The notes below the pieces were generated by a model. The model worked only from the letters and a program-made list of their open reading frames with translations. It did no database searches and was not told the origin of the DNA. From positions 62,001 to 126,000 of the forward strand of contig JACKAA010000004.1 in NCBI GenBank assembly GCA_020635275.1: a stretch of 64,000 nt of DNA, given 5' to 3'. The position numbers and the translations under genes were made by a program. This document shows, in pieces, positions 25,266 to 34,134 of this stretch (positions are counted from its first letter, which is position 1; each line of letters opens with the position of its first letter). The DNA comes from Ignavibacteriales bacterium (GTDB lineage Bacteria; Bacteroidota; Ignavibacteria; Ignavibacteriales; Melioribacteraceae).

Positions 25266-26615
25266 ATGGGTGTTATTAGGATTAAAAAAGGTTTGAATCT
25301 GCCTATCAACGGCGAACCCTCAAATACTATTGATGAATCCAAAACAGTTAAAAAAGTTGCTTTATTAGGAAATGATTACATTGGATTAAAACCGACACTT
25401 GCCGTTAATATTGGTGATAAGGTTAAACTTGGTCAATTATTATTTACCGATAAAAAATTACCGGGAGTTAATTTTACTTCACCTGGAGCAGGAACTGTTG
25501 TTGAAATTAACAGGGGAGAGAAAAGACATTTTCTTTCTATGGTAATAGAACTAAGCGGAAGTGAAGAAGTAATTTTTAAACATTATTCTGAATCGGAAAT
25601 CCCTTCATTAAAAAGTGATGTAATAAAAGAACAACTAATTAATTCAGGACTTTGGACATCATTAAGGGAACGTCCATTTAGTAAAGTTGCTAATCCTGAA
25701 ATTTCACCAAAAGCAATATTTGTAACAGCAATTGATTCAAATCCTTTAGCTCCATCAGTTGAAAAAATTATTTCCGGTAAAGAATCCAGTTTTAAGAACG
25801 GACTAAGATTGTTATCCAAGTTAACTGAAGGTAATTTATATCTTTGCAAAGAAGAAGGTGAAAATATTCCTGATACTCAAATTCATAATCTAAGAGTTGA
25901 AGAGTTTAGCGGAGTTCATCCTAAAGGTTTAGCTGGAACGCATATACATTTTCTTGATCCCGCAAATAGAAATAAAAAAGTTTGGTATATAAATGCTCAA
26001 GATGTTATTGATATTGGTTTATTATTTACAACCGGTAAAATAAATGTTGAAAGAATAATTTCATTGGCGGGCCCATCTATAAAGAATCCAAGATATCTAA
26101 AAACAAGAATTGGCGCCGCAATTAGTGATTTAACTGAAAATGAATTAAGTGAAGGAGATTGCAGAGTTATTTCTGGGTCAGTGTTAAGCGGCAGAAAATC
26201 TTCAAAAGAAGAAGGATTTTTAGGAAGATATCATAATCAAATATCTGTTATTGAAGAACAAAAAGATAGACCATTTCTTGGCTGGATTACGCCAAGTTCA
26301 AAATTATTTTCAGTAAAAAAAGTTTTATTATCAAGTTTAACACCGTCTAAAAAGTTTAACTTTAGCACTGCAATGAACGGCGGCGAAAGAGCAATTGTTC
26401 CTAGCGGCAGTTATGAAAAAGTTATGCCCTTAGATATTTTACCAACCTTTTTGCTAAGAGCACTTGCAGTAAATGATGTTGAAGATGCTGAAAAACTTGG
26501 TTGTTTGGAACTTGATGAAGAAGATTTAGCATTATGTACTTTTGTATGTCCATCAAAAATAGATCATGGAATAAATTTAAGAAGAAATTTAACTTTAATT
26601 GATAAGGAAGGATAG
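25266..26615 (+). CDS. nqrA: Na+-translocating NADH:quinone reductase subunit A
   Basis: First subunit of the Na+-NQR complex, a peripheral cytoplasmic subunit of 449 residues. It begins IRIKKGLNLPINGEPS, followed by VGDKVKLGQLLF and FTSPGAGTV, the biotin-attachment-like lobe shared with RnfC. Later segments are LAGTHIHFLDP and the C-terminal MNGGERAIVPSGSYEKVMPLDI. It starts a six-gene cluster with nqrB (stop and start overlap by one base) in the usual A-B-C-D-E-F order. Together the six oxidise NADH, reduce quinone and export Na+. A 243-bp intergenic region upstream presumably holds the promoter; I could not define it. Confidence 0.94.
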   Translation: MGVIRIKKGLNLPINGEPSNTIDESKTVKKVALLGNDYIGLKPTLAVNIGDKVKLGQLLFTDKKLPGVNFTSPGAGTVVEINRGEKRHFLSMVIELSGSEEVIFKHYSESEIPSLKSDVIKEQLINSGLWTSLRERPFSKVANPEISPKAIFVTAIDSNPLAPSVEKIISGKESSFKNGLRLLSKLTEGNLYLCKEEGENIPDTQIHNLRVEEFSGVHPKGLAGTHIHFLDPANRNKKVWYINAQDVIDIGLLFTTGKINVERIISLAGPSIKNPRYLKTRIGAAISDLTENELSEGDCRVISGSVLSGRKSSKEEGFLGRYHNQISVIEEQKDRPFLGWITPSSKLFSVKKVLLSSLTPSKKFNFSTAMNGGERAIVPSGSYEKVMPLDILPTFLLRALAVNDVEDAEKLGCLELDEEDLALCTFVCPSKIDHGINLRRNLTLIDKEG

Positions 26616-27817
26616 TGAAATTCCTGAGAGATATTTTAGATAAGTCTGAAAAGCAGTTTGAAAAAGGCGGAAAATTAGAAAAGCTATTTCCACTTTATGA
26701 AGCCATTGATACATTTCTCTATTCTACTGCAAATCGAACAAAAAATGATTCGCATGTAAGAGATGCACTGGATTTAAAGAGAATGATGGTTTGGGTGGTT
26801 ATTGCTTTAGTTCCCGCAGTTTTAATGGCACTTTTCAATACCGGTTATCAAGCAAACTTAGTGATCTCAAAAATTGCTGATTTCCAAACCACTAATTGGC
26901 AGCAGGATTTAGTTCTTGCTCTTGGACTGGATTTTAATCCAGATAGTATTTTCAGCAATATGATACATGGAGCATTTTATTTTTTCCCGGTATATATTGT
27001 TACTTTGGCAGTTGGTGGATTTTGGGAAGCATTATTTGCTTCAATTAGAAATCATGAAATAGCAGAAGGATTTTTAGTAACAAGTTTGTTATTCCCATTA
27101 ATTCTTCCTCCAGATATTCCTTACTGGCAAGTTGCTTTAGGAATTTCTTTTGGAGTAGTGATTGGTAAAGAAGTATTTGGCGGTGTTGGAATGAATATTC
27201 TTAATCCTGCCTTAACTGCAAGAGCATTTCTGTTTTTTGCTTATCCTGCACAAATTTCGGGCGACAAAGTGTGGGTAGCTGTTGATGGAATAAGCAGTGC
27301 AACTCCACTAGCTCAATTTGCTGATCATTCTCTAACTGTTACAGCTGGTTGGTGGGATTCATTTATTGGATTAATTCCAGGCTCAATGGGTGAAACTTCT
27401 ACTTTAGCAGCATTGATTGGTGCAGTAATTTTAATTGCTACAGGTATTGGTTCTTGGAGAATAATGTTAAGTATTTTAGTCGGAATGATTGGAATGTCTT
27501 TAATATTTAACACTGTTGGTAGTTCAACAAATTCAATGTTTGAGGTAACTCCATTGTGGCATCTGGTTGTAGGAGGTTTTGCATTTGGAACTGTTTTTAT
27601 GGCTACTGATCCAGTTAGTGCGGCAATGACATCAGAAGGTAAAATTCTCTATGGAATATTAATAGGAATACTTGTTGTTCTAGTTAGAGTAGTTAATCCT
27701 GCTTTTCCTGAAGGCATGATGTTAGCAATCTTGTTTGGTAACGTGTTTGCTCCTATAATTGATAAAATTTACATTAATAAAAATATAAAACGGAGACTCG
27801 CTAGAAATGGCCTCTGA
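26615..27817 (+). CDS. nqrB: Na+-translocating NADH:quinone reductase subunit B
   Basis: Integral membrane subunit of Na+-NQR, 400 residues with about ten helices. The covalent FMN site is Thr230 in GISSATPLAQF, matching the SGAT-type motif flavinated by ApbE, whose gene lies downstream in the same block. Further markers are ALTARAFLFFAYPA and ATDPVSAAMTSEGKILYG. The start is GTG, overlapping the nqrA stop as TAGTG, with AAGGAAGG just upstream; this decides the start. The N-terminal stretch (about 1-55) is cytoplasmic and charged. The 3' end overlaps nqrC by 11 bp. Length is typical for NqrB. Confidence 0.95.
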   Translation: MKFLRDILDKSEKQFEKGGKLEKLFPLYEAIDTFLYSTANRTKNDSHVRDALDLKRMMVWVVIALVPAVLMALFNTGYQANLVISKIADFQTTNWQQDLVLALGLDFNPDSIFSNMIHGAFYFFPVYIVTLAVGGFWEALFASIRNHEIAEGFLVTSLLFPLILPPDIPYWQVALGISFGVVIGKEVFGGVGMNILNPALTARAFLFFAYPAQISGDKVWVAVDGISSATPLAQFADHSLTVTAGWWDSFIGLIPGSMGETSTLAALIGAVILIATGIGSWRIMLSILVGMIGMSLIFNTVGSSTNSMFEVTPLWHLVVGGFAFGTVFMATDPVSAAMTSEGKILYGILIGILVVLVRVVNPAFPEGMMLAILFGNVFAPIIDKIYINKNIKRRLARNGL

Positions 27818-28613
27818 AAGTATTAGTAAAACAATTGGTGTTGTGGTTGCTATATGTTTTGTTGCTGCCATTTTTGTTTCTTCTGCTGCAGTTGGATTAA
27901 AGCCAATACAGGAAGAAAATAAAAAAATAGATTTATTAAAAAATATTTTAATTGCTGGTGATCTTTATAAATCTGAAGAAACAAACGTAAGCGAAACATA
28001 TAATTCAAAAATTCAGCCGGAAATTATTAACTTAGAAAATGGTGAAGTTGTTCCGGAAAGTAATTTTGATGATGTTCTGAATATTGAAAATTTTGATATA
28101 AAAAATGTTGCTAAAAGTCCGGAACATGGTAAGGCAATAAATCCAGAAAAAGATATTGCCAAAATTGTTAGAATGCCGAAAGAGATGGCAATTTATCAAG
28201 TAAAAGATGGTGAAAGCGTTGAAAAATATATTTTACCAATTTATGGTAAAGGTTTATGGTCAACTCTATATGGATTTATTGCACTCGATAAAGATTTACA
28301 CACCATAAAAGGATTCACTTTTTATGAACATGGTGAAACACCTGGTTTGGGCGGTGAAGTTGATAATCCTAAATGGAAAAGTCAATGGATTGGAAAACAA
28401 GCATATGATGAAGATTGGAACTTAAAAATTGAAGTAATAAAAGGTCAAGTTGATCAAACAAGCGAAAAAGCTAAATACCAAGTTGATGGCTTATCAGGTT
28501 CAACATTAACAACTAGGGGAGTTAGTAATTTGGTTCGTTTTTGGCTTAGTGAGGAAGGTTACAAACCTTTCATTACAAAATTGAGAGAGGAGGGAAATAG
28601 TGAAAAAATATAG
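27807..28613 (+). CDS. nqrC: Na+-translocating NADH:quinone reductase subunit C
   Basis: Single-span subunit of Na+-NQR, 268 residues. An N-terminal membrane helix (about 8-30) is followed by a periplasmic FMN domain. The flavin attachment Thr233 is in GLSGSTLTTRGV, and GKGLWSTLYGFIALD and FYEHGETPGLGGE are the conserved substrate-side segments. It carries an insertion around residues 60-105 (acidic, NLENGEVVPESNFDDV), common in Bacteroidota-type NqrC. ATG with GGAG upstream; it overlaps nqrB by 11 bp and nqrD by 14 bp, so the subunits are tightly coupled in translation. Confidence 0.94.
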   Translation: MASESISKTIGVVVAICFVAAIFVSSAAVGLKPIQEENKKIDLLKNILIAGDLYKSEETNVSETYNSKIQPEIINLENGEVVPESNFDDVLNIENFDIKNVAKSPEHGKAINPEKDIAKIVRMPKEMAIYQVKDGESVEKYILPIYGKGLWSTLYGFIALDKDLHTIKGFTFYEHGETPGLGGEVDNPKWKSQWIGKQAYDEDWNLKIEVIKGQVDQTSEKAKYQVDGLSGSTLTTRGVSNLVRFWLSEEGYKPFITKLREEGNSEKI

Positions 28614-29220
28614 AGAAATATTACTGGATCCTATTTTCAATAATAATCCTATTGCTTTACAAATTTTAGGTATTTGCAGTGCGTTAGCAGTAACTTCAAA
28701 ACTGGAAACAGCTTTAGTAATGGCTATTGCAGTTACTTTAGTAACGGCATTTTCAAACTTTTTTGTAAGTCTTGTAAGAAATCATATTGCAAGCAGTATA
28801 AGAATTTTAGTTGAAATGACAATTATTGCTTCACTAGTAATTATAGCTGATCAGTTAATTAAAGCATATGCGTATGATGTAAGTAAACAATTATCTGTTT
28901 ATGTTGGTTTGATTATTACAAACTGTATTGTAATGGGTAGAGCCGAAGCATTTGCATTACAAAATAAACCTGTTGTTAGCTTTTTAGATGGAATAGGAAA
29001 TGGAATTGGTTACAGCTTTATTTTAATTGTTGTTGGATTTATTAGAGAATTAATTGGCTCAGGTAAATTACTTGGATTTTCAATTTTACCATTAACAAAT
29101 GAAGGCGGCTGGTTTGTTTCAAATGGATTATTTCTTATGCCCCCTAGTGCGTTTTTCTTAATTGGACTAATTATATGGGCAATAAGAACCTATAAACCAG
29201 ATCAAGTTGAAGAGGGTTAG
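28600..29220 (+). CDS. nqrD: Na+-translocating NADH:quinone reductase subunit D
   Basis: Six-helix membrane subunit of Na+-NQR, 206 residues. Markers are LLDPIFNNNPIALQILGICS at the start and IITNCIVMGRAEAFALQNKP. The two half-helix cysteines that hold the intramembrane iron-sulfur centre with NqrE are present (Cys26 and Cys109). The start is GTG inside the end of nqrC, with a GAGAGGAGGG ribosome site upstream. NqrE follows after 2 bp. NqrD and NqrE are sequence relatives inserted in opposite orientation. Length typical. Confidence 0.94.
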   Translation: MKKYREILLDPIFNNNPIALQILGICSALAVTSKLETALVMAIAVTLVTAFSNFFVSLVRNHIASSIRILVEMTIIASLVIIADQLIKAYAYDVSKQLSVYVGLIITNCIVMGRAEAFALQNKPVVSFLDGIGNGIGYSFILIVVGFIRELIGSGKLLGFSILPLTNEGGWFVSNGLFLMPPSAFFLIGLIIWAIRTYKPDQVEEG

Positions 29221-29222
29221 AA

Positions 29223-29834
29223 ATGTTAGAACATTACTTAAGTCTTTTTATTAAATCAATTTTTATAGAAAATATGGCCCTAGCATTCTTTTTAGGAATG
29301 TGTACTTTTATGGCAATTTCTAAAAGAGTTGATAGTGCTATAGGATTAGGAATTGCTGTTGTTGTTGTTCAAGCAGTTACAATGCCTGTAAATAATCTTA
29401 TTTATAATGGGATTTTGAAAGAGGGATCATTAGCTTGGGCTGGTTTAGAAAATGTTGATCTTACTTTCTTAGGTCTGTTAACATACATTGGTGTAATTGC
29501 TGCAATGGTTCAAATATTGGAAATGACTTTAGATAGATATGTTCCAAAACTTTATAATACTTTAGGAATTTTTCTTCCTTTGATTACCGTAAACTGTGCA
29601 ATTCTTGGTGGTTCTCTTTTAATGGTAGAAAGAAATTATACTTTCCCTGAAAGTGTTGTTTTTGGATTTGGATCAGGTATTGGATTTGCTTTAGCAGTTA
29701 TTGCTTTAGCTGGAATTAGAGAAAAAATGAAATATAGTAATGTTCCTACTGGTTTAAGAGGTTTAGGCATTACTTTTATTACAGTTGGATTAATGGCAAT
29801 TGCTTTTATGCTGTTTTCTGGAATTCAATTATAG
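29223..29834 (+). CDS. nqrE: Na+-translocating NADH:quinone reductase subunit E
   Basis: Six-helix membrane subunit, 203 residues, partner of NqrD. Start MLEHYLSLFIKSIFIENMAL and FFLGMCTFMAIS match NqrE; the paired cysteines are Cys27 and Cys126 (in ITVNCAILGG), which complete the intramembrane iron-sulfur site. Also seen: VFGFGSGIGFALAVIALAGI near the C-terminus. ATG 2 bp after the nqrD stop; nqrF follows after 12 bp. The presence of all four cysteines in D and E argues that the pump is functional. Confidence 0.95.
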   Translation: MLEHYLSLFIKSIFIENMALAFFLGMCTFMAISKRVDSAIGLGIAVVVVQAVTMPVNNLIYNGILKEGSLAWAGLENVDLTFLGLLTYIGVIAAMVQILEMTLDRYVPKLYNTLGIFLPLITVNCAILGGSLLMVERNYTFPESVVFGFGSGIGFALAVIALAGIREKMKYSNVPTGLRGLGITFITVGLMAIAFMLFSGIQL

Positions 29835-29846
29835 AGGTTTTTATTA

Positions 29847-31082
29847 ATGGATGGCATTAATTTAGTTATTCTTGGCGTTATAATGTTTACAGTAGTAGTA
29901 TTACTATTAGTTATGGTAATTCTACTGGCAAAATCACAATTGGTACCTAGTGGAAATATTACAATTTCCATAAATGATAATCCCGAAAATTCACTTACAG
30001 TTCCAATTGGCGGTAAATTACTAAATGTACTTGCTGATAATAAAGTATATTTACCTTCAGCCTGCGGTGGCGGCGGAACTTGCGGTGAATGTAAATGTGT
30101 TGTTCTTGAAGGTGGCGGAGATGTTTTGCCTACGGAAACTTCAAAATTAAATAGAAGGCAAATCAGAGAAAATTTCAGATTGTCTTGTCAGGTTGCTGTA
30201 AAAAATAACTTGAAGATTGAAGTTCCTGCCGAAGTATTTGATATTAAAAAATGGGAATGTACTGTACGATCAAATAATAATGTTGCTACATTTATTAAAG
30301 AATTGGTATTAGATTTACCAGAAGGCGAAAATGTTGATTTTAGAGCAGGCGGATATATTCAAATAGAAGCTCCGCCTCATGTTGTTAAATATTCTGACTT
30401 TGATATTGAAAAAGAATACAGAGAAGATTGGGATAAGTTTAATATGTGGAAATTCGTTTCTAAAGTAAACGAACCTGTTTTAAGAGCTTATTCTATGGCA
30501 AGTTATCCTGAAGAAAAAGGGATAATTATGTTAAATGTTAGGATTGCATCTCCACCTCCAAGAATGCCGGATGTGCCCCCAGGTCAAATGTCTTCCTATA
30601 TTTTTAACTTGAAACCCGGAGATAAAGTAACTATTTCAGGACCTTATGGTGAATTCTTTGCAAAGAAAACTGATGCTGAAATGGTATTTATTGGTGGTGG
30701 TGCTGGTATGGCTCCAATGCGATCACATATTTTTGATCAATTAAAGAGACTGAATTCAAAGAGAAAAATTTCATTTTGGTACGGTGCCAGAAGCAGAAGA
30801 GAATCTTTTTATGATGATGAGTTTGATCAATTAGCTAAGGAACATGATAATTTTAAATGGCACTTAGCTCTATCTGAACCTTTACCTGAAGACAATTGGA
30901 CTGGTTACACTGGGTTTATTCACCAGGTTTTACATGATAATTATTTGAAAGATCACCCGGCTCCGGAAGATTGTGAATACTACATGTGCGGTCCTCCAAT
31001 GATGAATAATGCAGTAATTCAGATGTTGGAAAATCTTGGTGTTGAAAGAGAAAATATAATGCTTGATGACTTTGGCGGTTAA
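29847..31082 (+). CDS. nqrF: Na+-translocating NADH:quinone reductase subunit F
   Basis: NADH-oxidising subunit, 411 residues. One N-terminal membrane helix (about 8-28) is followed by a plant-type ferredoxin domain with a 2Fe-2S site at Cys73, Cys79, Cys82 and Cys114 (SACGGGGTCGECKC). Next come an FAD domain with the binding motif RAYSMASYP and GPYGEFF, and an NADH domain with FIGGGAGMAPMRSHI and MCGPPMMNNAV. It ends MLDDFGG, the conserved C-terminus of NqrF. Distinguished from RnfB/C by this combination. It is the last structural subunit; DUF4870 follows 38 bp later. Confidence 0.95.
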   Translation: MDGINLVILGVIMFTVVVLLLVMVILLAKSQLVPSGNITISINDNPENSLTVPIGGKLLNVLADNKVYLPSACGGGGTCGECKCVVLEGGGDVLPTETSKLNRRQIRENFRLSCQVAVKNNLKIEVPAEVFDIKKWECTVRSNNNVATFIKELVLDLPEGENVDFRAGGYIQIEAPPHVVKYSDFDIEKEYREDWDKFNMWKFVSKVNEPVLRAYSMASYPEEKGIIMLNVRIASPPPRMPDVPPGQMSSYIFNLKPGDKVTISGPYGEFFAKKTDAEMVFIGGGAGMAPMRSHIFDQLKRLNSKRKISFWYGARSRRESFYDDEFDQLAKEHDNFKWHLALSEPLPEDNWTGYTGFIHQVLHDNYLKDHPAPEDCEYYMCGPPMMNNAVIQMLENLGVERENIMLDDFGG

Positions 31083-31120
31083 TTTATTTTATATAAATTT
31101 TTAACTAGAAGGGAGTTAGC

Positions 31121-31513
31121 ATGGAAGAAATGGGTACTGAGCAATTCGGAGATTCTAATAGTCAATCTCAAGCTACATCAAAAGATGAACGAACATGGGC
31201 AATGATTGCTCATATTTCAGCAGTTGCTGGTTTTATTTTTCCATTTGGAAATATAGTTGCACCTTTGCTTATTTGGATGCTTAAAAAAGATGAATTGCCA
31301 TTTGTTGGTGATCAAGGAAAAGAAGCACTAAATTTCCAGATTAGTATTACAATTTATGTTCTTATATCTGTTGTTTTAATTTTTGTGGTTATTGGAATTC
31401 CATTATTAGTAGTCTTAGGTATATTTGCATTAATTATGACAATAATAGGTGCGATAAATGCTTATGACGGCAAGTATTATAGATATCCACTAACTATTAG
31501 AATTATTAAATAA
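31121..31513 (+). CDS. DUF4870 membrane protein (Tic20-like)
   Basis: Small membrane protein of 130 residues, DUF4870 family. After a polar N-terminus (EQFGDSNSQSQATSKDERTW) there are three hydrophobic helices, with the typical lines WAMIAHISAVAGFIFPFGN and DEL.FVGDQGKEALNFQISI. Function is unknown. A strong site AGAAGGGAG precedes the ATG. It lies between nqrF and the CBS/apbE genes; whether it takes part in assembling the pump is a question, not a claim. DUF4870 proteins are widespread and often unrelated to Na+-NQR. Confidence 0.87.
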   Translation: MEEMGTEQFGDSNSQSQATSKDERTWAMIAHISAVAGFIFPFGNIVAPLLIWMLKKDELPFVGDQGKEALNFQISITIYVLISVVLIFVVIGIPLLVVLGIFALIMTIIGAINAYDGKYYRYPLTIRIIK

Positions 31514-31545
31514 ATTACTTTCATCCAAATTGGAAGGAGATTACT

Positions 31546-32013
31546 ATGTTAACAGCTGGTGAAATTTTAGAAAATAAAGGTAATCAAATTATTTCTGTTG
31601 ATATTGAAGCGACAGTTGCTGATGCTTTAAAGCTAATGTTGGAAAATAGAATTGGATCAGTTTTAATTACTGAAAATGGTGAAATTAAAGGAATTTGGAC
31701 AGAAAGAGATTTAATGAAAAATGTTGTTACTGAGGGCTTCTATTCCAAAACTACAAAAATAAAAGAAGTTATGACTACAAATCTAATTTCTTCTTCAGTA
31801 AATGATTCTGTTTATCAATTGATGGATAAATTTTTACAAAAGAGACTTAGACACTTGCTTATTGAACAAGAAGGTAAATATATAGGAATTCTATCTTCCG
31901 GAGATATTACAAGAGCTCAATTAATGCTTAAATCTCAAGAATTAGATGAATTGAATAAAATGGCTGACTGGGATTATTATGAAAATTGGAAATGGAATAA
32001 AAAACAGCCTTAA
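31546..32013 (+). CDS. CBS-domain pair protein
   Basis: Cytoplasmic protein of 155 residues with two CBS domains (about 5-60 and 73-130), which bind adenine nucleotides as energy sensors. Motifs include DIEATVADALKLMLENRIGS, GIWTERDLMKNVVTEG and RLRHLLIEQEGKYIGILSSG then DITRA. It ends in an aromatic tail (WDYYENWKWNKKQP) whose coding sequence overlaps the start of apbE by 35 bp, so the two are coupled. Strong GGAAGGAG site. A role in tuning the adjacent Na+ pump by cell energy state is an attractive inference from position only. Confidence 0.87.
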   Translation: MLTAGEILENKGNQIISVDIEATVADALKLMLENRIGSVLITENGEIKGIWTERDLMKNVVTEGFYSKTTKIKEVMTTNLISSSVNDSVYQLMDKFLQKRLRHLLIEQEGKYIGILSSGDITRAQLMLKSQELDELNKMADWDYYENWKWNKKQP

Positions 32014-33034
32014 TTCAAAAAATTTTAAATTAGTTTTACTTTTTTTATTTTCACTCCTTTTAAATTTTTGCACAAATTCAAGTTCTCAAAATGTTGCCTT
32101 AATTGAAGGCAGCACAATGGGAACTTCTTATTCAGTCAAAATTGTTGACACAAAAGTTTTAAATTCGGAAATACTTAAATATCAAATTGATAGTATTTTA
32201 GTGTTAGTAAATCAGCAAATGTCAACATACATCAATGATTCTGAATTATCAAAATTTAACACTTCGTTGGATACTAATTGGATAAAGGTTTCAGAAGAAT
32301 TGTGTTCTGTAATTAATGATGCAATTAATATAGGTAATGAATCGAACGGTTTTTACGATGTAACAATTGGACCGGTTGTAAATCTCTGGGGATTTGGTCC
32401 GGATTTCAAACCATACAAAATTCCATCACCTGAAGAAATTAAATTTGCAGAAGATAAAGTTGGAATATCCAAATTAAAAGCAGATGTAAAAAACTCTACT
32501 ATTAAAAAAAATATATCTGATTTATATTGTGATTTATCAAGTATAGCAAAAGGTTTTGGAGTTGATAAAGTTGCATTATTTATTGAAGAGATCGGATATA
32601 CTAATTACATGGTTGAAATAGGAGGTGAAGTTAGAACAAAAGGGAAGAATGACAAAAATGAAAATTGGAAAATTGGAATACCGACTCCATTAGGAAATAC
32701 TTTACAAAAAATTATATCAATTTCTGAAGTAAGTGTGGCTACATCAGGTGATTACTTAAATTATTTTGAAGAAGACGGTATAAGATATTCACATTTAATT
32801 GATCCTAAAATTGGCAAACCAATATCTCACAATTTAGCCTCCGTCACTGTTATTTATGAAAATTGCAAAATTGCAGATGCTTTAGCAACAACAATTAATG
32901 TAATGGGACCTGAAATTGGATATGATTTTGCATTGAAAAGGAAACTTCCTATTTTTATGATTGTAAGAAAAGATAATAAGTTTATTGAAAAAGTTACACC
33001 TCAGTTTGAGGAATATATTTACGAAAGGGATTAA
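31979..33034 (+). CDS. apbE: FAD:protein FMN transferase (ApbE)
   Basis: Flavin transferase that attaches FMN from FAD to a Thr of NqrB and NqrC. A signal peptide with lipobox LNFCTNSS (Cys31) makes it a periplasmic lipoprotein, as usual. Motifs are GSTMGTSYSVKI (residues 44-55), DLSSIAKGFGVDK (metal/FAD-binding region), EIGGEVRTKG and HLIDPKIGKPISH. Length 351 is normal. It starts inside the end of the CBS gene and its stop overlaps the next ATG. Its placement beside nqrABCDEF matches its substrates Thr230 in NqrB and Thr233 in NqrC. Confidence 0.93.
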   Translation: MKIGNGIKNSLNSKNFKLVLLFLFSLLLNFCTNSSSQNVALIEGSTMGTSYSVKIVDTKVLNSEILKYQIDSILVLVNQQMSTYINDSELSKFNTSLDTNWIKVSEELCSVINDAINIGNESNGFYDVTIGPVVNLWGFGPDFKPYKIPSPEEIKFAEDKVGISKLKADVKNSTIKKNISDLYCDLSSIAKGFGVDKVALFIEEIGYTNYMVEIGGEVRTKGKNDKNENWKIGIPTPLGNTLQKIISISEVSVATSGDYLNYFEEDGIRYSHLIDPKIGKPISHNLASVTVIYENCKIADALATTINVMGPEIGYDFALKRKLPIFMIVRKDNKFIEKVTPQFEEYIYERD

Positions 33035-33036
33035 TG

Positions 33037-33258
33037 ATGTTACAATTTTTAGCAATTATTGGATTTATGATTTTAGCAGTTGCCATTTTTGCAGGTGGAT
33101 TACATTTTAGTCAGTATAAAAAAAGAGCAAATGCCGGATGCTGCGGCGGCGGTCACTGTGATTCTGGCGGAAACCAACATTCATGCTATTCCTCAAAATC
33201 AGATTTTGTTGATAATCTGGATAAAATTAAAGCAGAGAGATTGGAAGTTAAGAGTTAG
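33037..33258 (+). CDS. nqrM: NqrM-like maturation factor
   Basis: Small protein of 73 residues with one N-terminal membrane helix (about 3-21) and a cysteine cluster (Cys35, Cys36, Cys41, Cys50 in GCCGGGHCDSGG and NQHSC). NqrM, the (Na+)-NQR maturation protein needed to insert the intramembrane iron centre, has the same shape: one helix plus four cysteines. It sits right after apbE, where nqrM is found in other bacteria. The cysteine spacing differs from what I recall of the Vibrio protein, so the call rests on shape and position. I prefer the second of two adjacent ATGs (33034 and 33037) because AAGGGA is then six bases away. Confidence 0.7.
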   Translation: MLQFLAIIGFMILAVAIFAGGLHFSQYKKRANAGCCGGGHCDSGGNQHSCYSSKSDFVDNLDKIKAERLEVKS

Positions 33259-33338
33259 AATTTATAATGTAGTTAATAATTTGTTTTAAAACTTAAGTAT
33301 TTTTAATTTAAGTATAACTTTTCAATTAATTGTAAGAT

Positions 33339-34106
33339 TTAATTCTCAACTTGTTTTACAAAACCGTTAATTCCATTTCGCTTCAATTCATGTAGCAATT
33401 CTTCAGCTTCATGAATTGAAATGAATTTTCCAACGTAAACTCTAAAGTAGGTTTCTTCATTTATATTTGCCTTTACTACTCTGGAATCATTAATATTTCT
33501 AGCAAAATTTATAGCATCATCCATAAATTTATAAGATCCAACTTGAACGGTAAAATTAGGTTGAGCTAAATTGTTTGGTAATTCAACATTATTGAGTAAA
33601 AATAATTTTACTCTGGCAGTACCATTCCTAATTATATCTAATTCTTCAGCGGCTTTTTTCGAAAGATCAATTATTCTATTTTTTACAAATGGTCCGCGAT
33701 CATTTATTCTGACAATTACTGAACTACTGTTTTCAGCATTGATAACTCGCAATATACTGTTGAAAGGTAAGGTTCTGTGAGCTGCTGTTAATTCATTTGT
33801 ATTAAATCTTTCTCCATTAGCAGTTTTGTTTCCATGAAAATCGGGACCGTACCAACTAGCAATTCCATCTTCAATAAAATTCCCTTCAATATTTTCATAT
33901 TCAGAAAATTCTCTAGTGCTGGAACATGCATTAAAGATAATAATCATAATTCCAAGTAATATTATGTGAAGTAATTTTATCGAAATATCATTGCCGAATT
34001 CATTCTTTGCTTCTCTATAAATCTCAGTATTAGCTCTTTTGAAGTCTGCTCCTATTGCGAAACTAGATCCCCGCTTTCGAGGGAATGACGGTTCTTGTAC
34101 TTTCAT
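33339..34106 (-). CDS. rlpA: RlpA-like septal ring lipoprotein with SPOR domain
   Basis: RlpA family protein: a double-psi beta-barrel (about 78-165: GIASWYGPDFHGNKTANGER, LPFNSILRVINAENSSSVIV, INDRGPFVKNRIIDLS) and a C-terminal SPOR domain (about 183-255: FTVQVGSYK, YFRVYVGKF). RlpA acts on denuded peptidoglycan at the septum. The lipobox is IFNACSS (Cys61). The N-terminus is odd: about 40 residues (KVQEPSFPRKRGSSFAIGAD...) precede the signal helix and are encoded partly by an interspersed repeat (34066-34090). A normal RlpA would begin at the codon read as ISIKLLHIILLG, but no ATG, GTG or TTG stands there (ATA does). So either a rare start or the long form is used. Confidence 0.82.
   Translation of the reverse strand: MKVQEPSFPRKRGSSFAIGADFKRANTEIYREAKNEFGNDISIKLLHIILLGIMIIIFNACSSTREFSEYENIEGNFIEDGIASWYGPDFHGNKTANGERFNTNELTAAHRTLPFNSILRVINAENSSSVIVRINDRGPFVKNRIIDLSKKAAEELDIIRNGTARVKLFLLNNVELPNNLAQPNFTVQVGSYKFMDDAINFARNINDSRVVKANINEETYFRVYVGKFISIHEAEELLHELKRNGINGFVKQVEN
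34066..34090. repeat. Interspersed repeat fragment (REP-like)
   Basis: The segment centred on CCCCGCTTTCGAGGGAATGA has the wording of a repeat common in many bacterial genomes (a complementary copy reads TCATTCCCTCGAAAGCGGGG). It forms an imperfect inverted repeat (CCCC..GGG) around the central GCTTTCGA. Here it lies inside the 5' end of the rlpA reading frame. Copy number cannot be judged from one window. Confidence 0.5.
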
Positions 34107-34134
34107 TTTTTAAAGACTGTAATAAAAATAAAAT

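Noticed and set aside
33291..33313. ACTTAA/TTAAGT inverted repeat after the NqrM-like gene
   Set aside because: Short AT-rich arms with no T-run after them; too weak to call a terminator.
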